From JBFYTX01 sp964442335 (GTDB taxonomy: Bacteria > Chloroflexota > Dehalococcoidia > Dehalococcoidales > RBG-16-60-22): a stretch of DNA of 7,574 bases. Position 1 is the stretch's first letter, and every line of letters begins with the position of its first letter. This document shows positions 1 through 5,874 of this stretch, one piece after another. The notes beneath the pieces were generated by a model that ran no database searches, was not told the DNA's origin, and saw nothing but the letters and a program-made list of their open reading frames with translations. The DNA lies in the NCBI GenBank assembly GCA_964442335.1, contig CAYTZI010000111.1, positions 1 through 7,574 on the forward strand, given 5' to 3'. Both the position numbers and the translations under genes were made by a program.

Positions 1-819
1 GAAGCCGATGGAGATGCCGCCCATCGTGGACGCCCAGCACATGCGCTCGCAGGCGTCATGGTCCATGCGGTTGTAGACGAACTCGCGGATGTTTTTAGAG
101 ACAAGCTCGACGCAGCGCAGCAGCATACCGTAAGCATAGGGCCCCTGCACCTTGGTGACGAAAGCCTCGATGCCGTGCGCCATGGCGTCGAAGCCCGTCC
201 ACGCGGCGACCTCCCTGGGCTGTAAACGCACCAGCAGCGGGTCGATAATCGCCAGCGTCGAGTGAATGTTGGGCGCGGAGACGAGAATTTTCGTCTTGAT
301 TTTGGTGTTTGATAGCGCCGCGAAAGAGGAGACCTCGGCGCCGGTGCCGGAGGTAGTGGCCACGGAAATCTGGGGGATGGTGCAGGGCTTCATTTTCTTG
401 AGAGTTTCTATCCAGGGGGGGTCGATGAAAACGGTGAAATTGGTGATGTCCTGGCCGCCGTTGGCAGCCACCACGCGCACGCCCTTGCCGGTATCGATGG
501 AGCTGCCGCCGCCCACCGCCACCACCCCGTCGCACTCACCTTCTTTGAACATTTTGTACGCCGCCATGATTTCGTGGTCCTTGGGGTTGGTGGTGATTTT
601 ATCGTAAATCTCCGTGGACACGCCGGCGTGGTTGATGACGCCCTTGATTTCGTCGATAACGCCGGTCCCTTTGAGCCCGGAGGTAACGATGAGCGCTTTT
701 TTCATGCCGGCGGCTTTACACTCATCGCCGATGGTCAGGTAGGCGCCCCAGCCCAGGGCTATCTTGGGAATCGGGTTGGTGTAGATGATAGGGAACTCAT
801 ATATTTCCTTGTTTATCAC
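1..819 (-). CDS. Iron-containing alcohol dehydrogenase (3' end beyond window)
   Basis: This is the N-terminal 273 residues of a group III (iron-dependent) alcohol dehydrogenase, a cytosolic NAD(P)-linked enzyme that interconverts an alcohol and an aldehyde or ketone. The Rossmann-like domain has the family nucleotide-binding motif GGGSSID at residues 103-109 and TTSGTGAEV at 155-163. The first metal ligands appear in FDAMAHGIEAF: D211 and H215, with the usual D-x3-H spacing. The two later histidine ligands lie past the left edge; family members are about 385-400 residues, so roughly 110-125 residues are missing from view. I chose the GTG start at 819 because a strong AGGAGG (830-835) precedes it by 10 nt and a candidate promoter ends about 32 nt upstream. 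It lies downstream of korB on the same strand but has its own promoter. The substrate cannot be told from sequence; the neighbouring oxidoreductase makes fermentative or acyl-CoA/aldehyde metabolism plausible, by inference only. Confidence 0.93.
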   Translation of the reverse strand, partial: MINKEIYEFPIIYTNPIPKIALGWGAYLTIGDECKAAGMKKALIVTSGLKGTGVIDEIKGVINHAGVSTEIYDKITTNPKDHEIMAAYKMFKEGECDGVVAVGGGSSIDTGKGVRVVAANGGQDITNFTVFIDPPWIETLKKMKPCTIPQISVATTSGTGAEVSSFAALSNTKIKTKILVSAPNIHSTLAIIDPLLVRLQPREVAAWTGFDAMAHGIEAFVTKVQGPYAYGMLLRCVELVSKNIREFVYNRMDHDACERMCWASTMGGISIGF

Positions 820-824
820 TTTTA

Positions 825-836
825 CCTCTCCTCCTT
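825..836 (-). promoter_or_regulatory. Ribosome-binding site supporting the GTG start of the Fe-ADH gene
   Basis: Read on the minus strand the sequence is AAGGAGGAGAGG, a near-perfect anti-16S match ending 5 nt before the GTG; the AGGAGG core is 10 nt from it. It decides the start: no in-frame ATG lies nearby, and the first internal methionine (residue 39) would remove the first beta strand of the nucleotide-binding domain. Confidence 0.8.
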
Positions 837-851
837 AACAGTACTAGGGGT

Positions 852-880
852 ATTTTACGCCAATACATCGGTATCTTCAA
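852..880 (-). promoter_or_regulatory. Candidate sigma-70-type promoter for the Fe-ADH gene
   Basis: On the minus strand TTGAAG (875-880) and TAAAAT (852-857) are separated by exactly 17 nt, matching the consensus hexamers at 4/6 and 5/6. The predicted transcription start is near 845, giving a leader of about 26 nt that contains the ribosome-binding site. It would allow the dehydrogenase to be expressed separately from korAB. Confidence 0.5.
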
Positions 881-972
881 ATAATTGCAATAAGGACCTT
901 GATATTGGCTTCTTTATCCGTAAGAAGCGCCTCGAAGCCTTTTCCCACGGCGTACCGGCGCAGGGCTTTCAT
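877..972 (-). CDS. Possible 31-residue small ORF or remnant of a zinc-ADH-like gene
   Basis: An ATG at 972 opens 31 codons ending in TGA at 877-879, in the spacer between korB and the Fe-ADH gene. The peptide starts MKALRRYAVGKGFEALL and contains KVLIAII near its end. The MKAL...Y..G opening with a VLI-type strand about 25 residues later recalls the N-terminus of zinc-dependent medium-chain dehydrogenases, so it may be the stub of a degraded gene. Skipping one T at the stop would continue the frame as EDTDVLA and then stop, so no long protein is recovered. The upstream site is weak (AAAGAG about 9 nt before the ATG). It lies downstream of a possible promoter (1023-1052), and a short hairpin-forming repeat sits inside it. 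It could equally be a leader peptide or chance. I do not recognise it as a known small protein. Confidence 0.2.
   Translation of the reverse strand: MKALRRYAVGKGFEALLTDKEANIKVLIAII
908..928. repeat. Short inverted repeat, 7-bp arms
   Basis: GCTTCTT (908-914) and AAGAAGC (922-928) are perfect inverted copies around a 7-nt loop. The repeat sits in the korB/Fe-ADH spacer inside the 31-codon ORF. No T-run follows on the minus strand, so it does not look like an intrinsic terminator. It may be a weak RNA hairpin in the leader, or chance. Confidence 0.3.
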
Positions 973-1022
973 CGTCAAGCACTCTTTAAAAAAGGGGGAT
1001 TATTGGGGTGAATACCGGATTT

Positions 1023-1052
1023 ATTATTCTTGAGAGAGGAGGAGATTGTCAA
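1023..1052 (-). promoter_or_regulatory. Second candidate promoter upstream of the small ORF and Fe-ADH gene
   Basis: On the minus strand a perfect TTGACA (1047-1052) is followed after 18 nt by AATAAT (1023-1028), a 5/6 match to the -10 consensus. The predicted start is near 1016, about 44 nt before the 31-codon ORF. The -35 box begins just 7 nt after the korB stop codon, so this may be a backup promoter directly behind the korAB operon. Confidence 0.4.
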
Positions 1053-1058
1053 GAAAAC

Positions 1059-1907
1059 CTAAAACTCGTCAAGGAGCTTTTCAATTTTGGCCGGCTCGAT
1101 GGGCTGTTTCACCAGCGGGATGATTTTAAGCTGGGGCAGGGTGTCCTCGTAGACGGTCCTCTGGCGCTGATAGATGATACCGATGGGTATCCTGGCTCCC
1201 CATTCCTGCGCTTTAGCAAGGGCGGCTTCTTTAGAGGAGGGGTCGTAGCTTTTGTCCAGTTTATAGACGCGCTGTTTATACCACTGGTAGGTGTTGAGGT
1301 GGTTGAAGGAGACACAGGGCTGCAGAATATCGATGAGAGAAAAGCCGCGGTGCTGCACTCCCGCCTTTATCAGCCCCGCCAGGTGCTCGACGTCCCCGGC
1401 GAAGCCCCGCGCCAGGAAGCTAATGTCCGAGCCCAGGGCCAGCATGAGCGGATTGAGCGGCTGGATGGCGCCGAGGGGGGTCGTTTTGGTAACGAACCCG
1501 GCCTCGCTGGTGGGGGAAGCCTGCCCCTTGGTCAGCCCGTAGACCTGGTTGTTGTGCGCCAGATAGGTCATATCTATATTGCGGCGGGCGGCGGCCAGAA
1601 GGTGCTGCACGCCCTCGCCGTAAGCCCCGCCGTCCCCGTCGATGCCGATAACGGCGAGGTCGCGGTTAGCGATTTTGGCGCCGGTGGCGGCGGGCAGCGT
1701 GCGACCGTGCAGTCCGTTAAAGACGTTGCCCCGGGTGTAATGCGGCAGCTTGGGCCCCTGGCCGATGCCGGAGACGAAAAGCACCTGGTGCGGCTCCAGG
1801 TTAAGCTCGACCAGGGCTTTTTTTACCGCGTCGAGTATGCCGAAGTTGCCGCAGCCGGGGCACCAGGCGATGGGCACGTTCGAGGCATAGTCCTTGAGCG
1901 TCACCAT
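1059..1907 (-). CDS. korB: 2-oxoacid:ferredoxin oxidoreductase, beta (thiamine diphosphate) subunit
   Basis: This 282-residue protein is the beta subunit of a 2-oxoacid:ferredoxin oxidoreductase, the cytosolic enzyme that oxidatively decarboxylates a 2-oxoacid with CoA to an acyl-CoA and reduces ferredoxin. It carries the thiamine diphosphate/Mg site: GDG at 91-93 and HNNQVYGLTKGQ at 118-129. The N-terminal WCPGCGN (15-21) holds two [4Fe-4S] ligands, C16 and C19, and LQPCVSFN holds a third, C198. The protein has only these three cysteines: the loop SGIGQGPKLPHYTRGN (46-61) has Q50 and G60 where relatives may carry the remaining ligand. SGIGQ, LHGR and WYKQRVYKLD place it in the KorB-like (COG1013) branch rather than the long single-chain pyruvate enzymes. 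It overlaps korA by 7 nt (ATGGTGA), with GAGG (1915-1918) 7 nt before its ATG inside korA. The substrate (pyruvate, 2-oxoglutarate, branched or aryl 2-oxoacid) is undetermined, so the symbol denotes family only. Confidence 0.93.
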   Translation of the reverse strand: MVTLKDYASNVPIAWCPGCGNFGILDAVKKALVELNLEPHQVLFVSGIGQGPKLPHYTRGNVFNGLHGRTLPAATGAKIANRDLAVIGIDGDGGAYGEGVQHLLAAARRNIDMTYLAHNNQVYGLTKGQASPTSEAGFVTKTTPLGAIQPLNPLMLALGSDISFLARGFAGDVEHLAGLIKAGVQHRGFSLIDILQPCVSFNHLNTYQWYKQRVYKLDKSYDPSSKEAALAKAQEWGARIPIGIIYQRQRTVYEDTLPQLKIIPLVKQPIEPAKIEKLLDEF

Positions 1908-3631
1908 TTTTTAACCTCATTTTTCAGGCGGTCGGCAATCTCCCCGGGGGAGAAGGGGCGGCCGTCGTACTTTAAAATGGAGCCGTCGACTTTCTGGCCG
2001 GTCTCGCGCCGGATGAGGGCGGCAAGCTGCGATGTGGCGTTGCCCTCGACGACGATATTCTTCTTCGCGGTTTTTAACGCGTCAATAACCGCCTCTGAGG
2101 GGAAGGGCCAGAGCTGGCGGAAATGCAGGGTATTGACCGGCCTGCCGTCTTTTTCAAGAAGGGCGGAGGCTTCCCGTATCGCGCCATGGGTGCTGCCCCA
2201 CCCGACGAGCGTTAGACCCGACCCCTCGACTTTATTGAACTCGGGCGCGGTGATTTCCTGCTTCATGCCGCTCAGCTTGCGCAGGCGTTTTTCCACCTGC
2301 GCGCGGCGCGTGGCGGCGTCCTCAATCATGTGGCCGACCTCGTCATGCTCATCGGAGTCGGTAACGACCAGCGCCCTGCCAAGTCCCGGCAAAGCCCTCG
2401 GGGAAATGCCGGAATCCGTTACCAGATGCCTTTTATAATCGACGGCGTTTTTAGTCTGTTTACCCGTAAGCAAAGCGCCGCGGTCGATTTTCACTTTGGA
2501 TAAATCAAACCTGTCGACGGAGTAATAGGAGGTAGCCAGATGGTGGTCGGTAAGGATGAGCGCCGGTGTCTGGAATTTCTCCGCCAGGTTGAAGGCTTTA
2601 ACGGCGGCGTCGAAAGCGTCCGCGGCGTCGGCGGGGGCGAACACGGCGCGCGGGAACTCGCCGTGACCGGCGTGCAGGGCGAAAAAGAGCTCGGCCTGCT
2701 CGGTGCGTGTGGGCAGTCCCGTCGCCGGACCCGGCCGCTGTCCCAGGACGACCACGACCGGCGTCTCGGTCATCCCGGCGAGGGACAGAGCCTCGACCAT
2801 CAGGGCGAAGCCACCGCCGGAGGTCGCCACCATGGAGCGGACGCCGACAAAACCCGCGCCCACGGCCATATTCATGGCGGCAATCTCATCCTCGACGTGC
2901 ATCATCACCACGCCGTACTGCTGCCCTTTTCCCGCCATGTATTCCAGGATGCCGCTGGAGGGCGTCATGGGGTAGCCCGCGACGAACTTACAGCCGGCGG
3001 CCAGCGCCCCCAGGCACAGCGCCTCGTTGCCGTTAAGAAGAAGGCGGCCAGCGCCCGCCGGCGGGAGGGTTTCCGGCAGGGGAACGGTTTTACCGCTTGC
3101 CCGGGTAAGGTCATAGCCCGCCCTGGCGGCGTTGACGTTCTCTTTAACGGTCTGTGCGCCGTGGCGGGCGAACTCTTTTTCCAGAATGGCGGCGAGAATA
3201 TCGAAGCTAAAGCCCGCCAGCCCGAGGGCCGCCCCGGCGGCCACGGAGTTCGCCATGAGCTTGTTTTGCGCCTTCTCCAGCGCCAGTTTGACGAGCGGGA
3301 TGTTCAGGAAACCGGGTTTATCCGAGGTGAATTTCGTATCTTCCGCGTCGTAGATAACGAGTCCGCCGGATTTCAGTTCTTTCTCATGGAGGTCGATGGT
3401 CTCTTTGTTCAGCGCCACCAGCAGGTCGAGGACGGTCGAGAGGGCCTGCAAGGGGGCTTTACCGGCGCGGACGCGGAAAAAGTTATGCCCGCCCCGGACG
3501 CGGCTCTCATAGTCCTGGTCGGCGAAAACGTACAGGCCGCCCTGCGCCAGCGACTCCGCCAGGATAGCGCCGACGGACTGCACGCCCTGTCCCGCCTCCC
3601 CGCCCACCATGATGTTGAAATCCGGTTTCAT
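1901..3631 (-). CDS. korA: 2-oxoacid:ferredoxin oxidoreductase, fused gamma-alpha subunit
   Basis: This 576-residue protein fuses the gamma domain (about 1-185, opening with the typical GGEAGQGVQSVG at 10-21 and RVRGGHNFFRVR at 44-55) to the alpha pyrimidine-binding domain (about 195-400) and a C-terminal alpha domain II (about 415-576, VGWGSTHGAIREA at 476-488). YPMTPSS (220-226) is the family YPITP substrate/CoA-side motif with M for I. R299 and T308 in GQRPGPATGLPT have the 9-residue spacing of the substrate-binding Arg/Thr pair described for the Sulfolobus enzyme. E248 in HVEDE lies where the family has its cofactor-activating acid, by inference. The gamma-alpha fusion plus a separate beta gene is the two-gene layout known from Sulfolobus and mycobacterial KorAB; no ferredoxin-like delta subunit is seen. 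ATG 3631 is the only start: an in-frame TGA lies 16 codons upstream with no ATG, GTG or TTG between. It has no Shine-Dalgarno sequence and appears leaderless. The stop overlaps korB. Confidence 0.95.
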   Translation of the reverse strand: MKPDFNIMVGGEAGQGVQSVGAILAESLAQGGLYVFADQDYESRVRGGHNFFRVRAGKAPLQALSTVLDLLVALNKETIDLHEKELKSGGLVIYDAEDTKFTSDKPGFLNIPLVKLALEKAQNKLMANSVAAGAALGLAGFSFDILAAILEKEFARHGAQTVKENVNAARAGYDLTRASGKTVPLPETLPPAGAGRLLLNGNEALCLGALAAGCKFVAGYPMTPSSGILEYMAGKGQQYGVVMMHVEDEIAAMNMAVGAGFVGVRSMVATSGGGFALMVEALSLAGMTETPVVVVLGQRPGPATGLPTRTEQAELFFALHAGHGEFPRAVFAPADAADAFDAAVKAFNLAEKFQTPALILTDHHLATSYYSVDRFDLSKVKIDRGALLTGKQTKNAVDYKRHLVTDSGISPRALPGLGRALVVTDSDEHDEVGHMIEDAATRRAQVEKRLRKLSGMKQEITAPEFNKVEGSGLTLVGWGSTHGAIREASALLEKDGRPVNTLHFRQLWPFPSEAVIDALKTAKKNIVVEGNATSQLAALIRRETGQKVDGSILKYDGRPFSPGEIADRLKNEVKKW

Positions 3632-3638
3632 TAGGATG

Positions 3639-3644
3639 ATTATA
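3639..3644 (-). promoter_or_regulatory. korA -10 box placed for a leaderless transcript
   Basis: On the minus strand a perfect TATAAT is followed by CATCCTA and then the korA ATG at 3631. The usual 6-7 nt gap puts transcription start at A3632 or A3631, on or one base before the start codon. The -35 region at normal spacing (CAGCAT, 3662-3667) is poor, so an activator may be needed. Absence of a Shine-Dalgarno sequence agrees with leaderless initiation. Confidence 0.55.
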
Positions 3645-3652
3645 TAGCTATA
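3643..3652. repeat. Perfect 10-bp palindrome overlapping the korA -10 region
   Basis: TATAGCTATA is its own reverse complement and overlaps the last two positions of the candidate korA -10 box, the place where a repressor would block polymerase. AT-rich 10-mers of this kind also occur by chance. Confidence 0.3.
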
Positions 3653-3687
3653 AAACGCGCTATGCTGTAAGTTTTGTCACTTTTTAC

Positions 3688-3699
3688 TGAAATATTTCA
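3688..3699. promoter_or_regulatory. Perfect 12-bp palindrome, candidate operator in the divergent spacer
   Basis: TGAAATATTTCA reads the same on both strands. Its centre (3693.5) is about 62 bp upstream of the predicted korA start point, the usual position of class I activator sites, and about 74 bp upstream of the predicted start of the CNNM gene. Together with the poor korA -35 box this suggests activator-dependent expression. The cognate regulator is not in the window. Confidence 0.35.
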
Positions 3700-3732
3700 C
3701 CGGCCATCGAGGATGAACTACGGGCGGGATTT

Positions 3733-3761
3733 TTGACATGGGCCGTTTTATGGGAAATAAT
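3733..3761 (+). promoter_or_regulatory. Sigma-70-type promoter for the CNNM/CBS gene
   Basis: A perfect TTGACA (3733-3738) is followed after exactly 17 nt by AATAAT (3756-3761), a 5/6 -10 match. Transcription should start near 3768, giving a leader of about 66 nt, too short for an M-box magnesium riboswitch. An 8-bp palindrome AACCGGTT (3764-3771) spans the predicted start. This is the strongest promoter I can see in the window. Confidence 0.65.
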
Positions 3762-3821
3762 GTAACCGGTTTTGATTTGTACTTATCAGACGGAGACGGT
3801 GCCTTATCCTGAAACGACGCC

Positions 3822-3827
3822 GGGAGG
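3822..3827 (+). promoter_or_regulatory. Ribosome-binding site of the CNNM/CBS gene
   Basis: GGGAGG lies 6 nt before ATG 3834, fixing that start. It contrasts with the divergent korA start, which has none. Confidence 0.75.
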
Positions 3828-3833
3828 TAGAAC

Positions 3834-4850
3834 ATGAACGGTCTGGGGATTACATCGCAGGTGACGCTGCTGATTTTCATAGTGCTGCTTCTGGGTGTGT
3901 CCGCTTTCTTTTCCGGTTCGGAGACGGCCCTGATGACGGTGCGCCGGATACGCCTGCGCCAGATAGCGAAGAAGCACCAGCGCGCCGTGAAAATAATCGA
4001 GGGGGTCCTGGAGAAGCCGGAGAGGCTTATCGGGACAATCCTGCTCGGCAACAACCTCGTTAACGTCGCCATGTCCGCCATCGCCACGGTGCTCGCCCTC
4101 AGGTGGTGGGGGGACGCGGGGGTCATCTATGTCACGGTATTACTGACGGTCATCATATTGATATTCGCCGAGATAACGCCCAAGGTCTACGCCCGGTACC
4201 ACAGCGAGCGCATCTCCATCATCACCGGGCCGATACTCAAAGGAATCATGACAGTCTTCAGTCCGGTTACGACCGGGGCCACCTGGGTGGTGCAGAAGCT
4301 TTTACTGCTGCTGGGCATCGATATCAGCAAAACGAAGAGGACCGTCATGACGGAAGCGGAGGTCAAGGCGGCCATCACCATCGGCTGGGAAGACGGCTCC
4401 ATCACCGGCGAAGAAAGGGAAATGCTCTCCAAGATATTCACGCTCAACGACAAGTCCGTGGCCGACGTCATGGTGCCCAGAAAGCGGATGGTCACTCTAA
4501 GGTCCGACTACACCATCGACGAGGCATTGAGGTCGATTAAGCGAAACGGCTATTCCCGCTATCCGGTGAGGAAGGGCAAGAGCCAGGAAATCATCGGCTT
4601 CATCCACGCCAAGGACCTGCTGGGGAAAAAGGGCAACAAGAAACTGGAATCGATGAAAAAACTTATCAGGCCGGTTTATTATATCCAGGAGGACAAGAAA
4701 ATAAGCAGCCAGCTGCGGCATTTCAAGGGCAGGAGGCTGCACCAGGCAATCGCCCTGGATGAAAAGGGCGAGGTGGCCGGGCTGATAACGCTGGAGGATA
4801 TACTGGAGCAGATGGTGGGCAGCATCCAGGACGAATACGATGATAAATAG
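3834..4850 (+). CDS. CNNM (DUF21)/CBS-domain membrane protein, CorB/CorC (HlyC) family, short form
   Basis: This 338-residue inner-membrane protein belongs to the CNNM/CorB-CorC family, linked to Mg2+ (and Co2+) transport; older annotations call it hemolysin. The transmembrane DUF21 domain spans about 1-165: TM1 at about 9-27, a hydrophobic hairpin around 65-90 containing LLGNNLVNVAMS, and TM at about 95-112. Family ion-site motifs are present: FFSGSETAL (25-33) and FAEITPKVYA (111-120). A linker leads to the CBS pair: VADVMVPR (209-216) starts CBS1 (to about 262), and CBS2 runs about 278-330, ending GLITLEDILEQMVGSIQDE. The pair normally binds adenine nucleotide and regulates transport. The protein stops 8 residues after that motif, so the C-terminal CorC_HlyC domain of about 80-90 residues found in many relatives is absent, without a sign of frameshift. 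A clear promoter and ribosome-binding site precede it. The MoxR gene follows after 49 nt and may be partly cotranscribed. Family assignment is firm; the transported ion is not shown. Confidence 0.92.
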   Translation: MNGLGITSQVTLLIFIVLLLGVSAFFSGSETALMTVRRIRLRQIAKKHQRAVKIIEGVLEKPERLIGTILLGNNLVNVAMSAIATVLALRWWGDAGVIYVTVLLTVIILIFAEITPKVYARYHSERISIITGPILKGIMTVFSPVTTGATWVVQKLLLLLGIDISKTKRTVMTEAEVKAAITIGWEDGSITGEEREMLSKIFTLNDKSVADVMVPRKRMVTLRSDYTIDEALRSIKRNGYSRYPVRKGKSQEIIGFIHAKDLLGKKGNKKLESMKKLIRPVYYIQEDKKISSQLRHFKGRRLHQAIALDEKGEVAGLITLEDILEQMVGSIQDEYDDK

Positions 4851-4867
4851 CGACATTATGGTGAAGC

Positions 4868-4876
4868 TGATATAAT
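4868..4876 (+). promoter_or_regulatory. Extended -10 promoter before the MoxR gene
   Basis: TGATATAAT is a perfect extended -10 element (TGn plus TATAAT) in the short spacer after the CNNM gene. There is no good -35 box (GCGACA at 4850-4855 would be only 15 nt away), which extended -10 promoters tolerate. Predicted start is near 4883, about 17 nt before ATG 4900. It would let the MoxR-DUF58 cluster be transcribed without the CNNM gene. Confidence 0.5.
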
Positions 4877-4899
4877 TGGTAAGGAAAAGAGACAAGCGC

Positions 4900-5871
4900 A
4901 TGGATGAAAAAGCAGTTAAAAGCATCAGTGAGACCGCCCGCAGAGTCAGGGAAAACGTCGAAAAGGTAATCGTGGGGAAGGGGGAAGTGGTGGAGCTGGC
5001 CATCGTAGCGCTCCTCTGCGAAGGTCATATCCTCTTCGAGGACGTGCCGGGGCTGGGCAAGACCGTCCTGGCGAAGTCCCTGGCGAAATCGCTGGGATGC
5101 AGCTTCCGCCGCATCCAGTGCACTCCCGACCTGCTGCCTTCGGACATCACCGGCACCTATATCTTCAACCAGAAGACTGCCGACTTCGAGTTCCGGCCCG
5201 GGCCGGTAATGTCCCAGGTGGTGCTGGCGGACGAAATCAACCGCGCCACCCCCCGGACGCAGTCGGCCCTGCTGGAAGCCATGCAGGAGCGGCAGGTGAC
5301 CACCGAGGGCGAGACCAGAGCCCTGCCGCGTCCCTTCCTGGTCATGGCGACCCAGAACCCCATCGAGCTTGAGGGCACCTTCCCGCTGCCGGAAGCCCAG
5401 CTCGACCGCTTTCTGCTGAAAATACAGATCGGCTATCCCTCCGCCGAGGACGACCGCCTGATACTTTCGCGTTTCCGCAGCGAGGACCCCCTGGAAGAGC
5501 TGGAGCCGGTGGTTTCCACCGAGGAGCTCCTTGATATGCAGAAAGCCTGCCGCGAGGTGCACGTGGCGGCGGACACCGAGGACTATATCATCCGCCTCGT
5601 CCACGCCACCCGCAGCCATGCCGCTGTCGAGCTCGGGGCGAGCCCGCGGGCGATGCTCGCGCTCTACCACGCGGCGCAGGCCCTCGCCGCCATCCGCGAC
5701 AGGCCTTTCGTCACGCCGGACGATGTCAAGTACCTGGTCCAGCCGGTCCTCATCCACCGCATCATCCCCAAGTCGGAGAGTCGCCTGAGGGGACAGAAGG
5801 CCGAGCAGACCCTCAAGGAGATAATGGACTCCGTGGCCGTGCCGGTAGAAGAGATTACCGGGGAGGGGTAG
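4900..5871 (+). CDS. MoxR-family AAA+ ATPase
   Basis: This 323-residue cytosolic AAA+ ATPase belongs to the MoxR family, chaperone-like ATPases thought to help mature or activate partner proteins, often ones encoded beside DUF58 or von Willebrand A genes. Walker A is EDVPGLGKT (47-55), Walker B VVLADEIN (107-114), sensor 1 ATQNP (150-154), a likely arginine finger R170 in AQLDRF, and sensor 2 GASPRA (246-251). The MoxR signature around FPLPEAQLDRF (161-171) is intact, and length matches the family. I chose ATG 4900 rather than TTG 4876 (8 codons longer), because the TTG overlaps a probable -10 box and lacks a ribosome-binding site, while AAAGAG (4886-4891) stands 8 nt before ATG 4900. The DUF58 gene begins 3 nt after its stop. 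The exact client is unknown; the DUF58 neighbour is the natural candidate. Confidence 0.95.
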   Translation: MDEKAVKSISETARRVRENVEKVIVGKGEVVELAIVALLCEGHILFEDVPGLGKTVLAKSLAKSLGCSFRRIQCTPDLLPSDITGTYIFNQKTADFEFRPGPVMSQVVLADEINRATPRTQSALLEAMQERQVTTEGETRALPRPFLVMATQNPIELEGTFPLPEAQLDRFLLKIQIGYPSAEDDRLILSRFRSEDPLEELEPVVSTEELLDMQKACREVHVAADTEDYIIRLVHATRSHAAVELGASPRAMLALYHAAQALAAIRDRPFVTPDDVKYLVQPVLIHRIIPKSESRLRGQKAEQTLKEIMDSVAVPVEEITGEG

Positions 5872-5874
5872 GGG

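Noticed and set aside
95..535. Minus-strand open frame of 146 codons inside the Fe-ADH region
   Set aside because: It is out of frame with the alcohol dehydrogenase, whose frame carries GGGSSID, TTSGTGAEV and the D-x3-H metal motif.
908..928. Inverted repeat as an intrinsic terminator of korAB
   Set aside because: The stem is only 7 bp and no T-run follows on the minus strand; the only T-run (near 990) lies upstream of it and has no hairpin.
574..1011. Plus-strand open frame of 145 codons across the Fe-ADH start and the spacer
   Set aside because: It is antisense to the dehydrogenase N-terminus and its ribosome-binding site, with no recognisable domain or ribosome-binding site of its own.
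1008..2438. Plus-strand open frame of 476 codons opposite korB and the 3' part of korA
   Set aside because: It is antisense to well-recognised korB/korA coding sequence, has no recognisable domains and a composition typical of the complement of GC-rich codons.
2540..3634. Plus-strand open frame of 364 codons opposite korA
   Set aside because: It lies fully antisense to the conserved gamma-alpha subunit and shows no family motif; it is a by-product of codon bias.
3768..3833. Magnesium riboswitch (M-box) in the leader of the CNNM gene
   Set aside because: The predicted leader of about 66 nt is far shorter than an M-box, and no matching conserved segments were seen.
3677..4126. Minus-strand open frame of 149 codons opposite the start of the CNNM gene
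   Set aside because: It covers the CNNM promoter and conserved DUF21 coding sequence in antisense and shows no similarity to any family.
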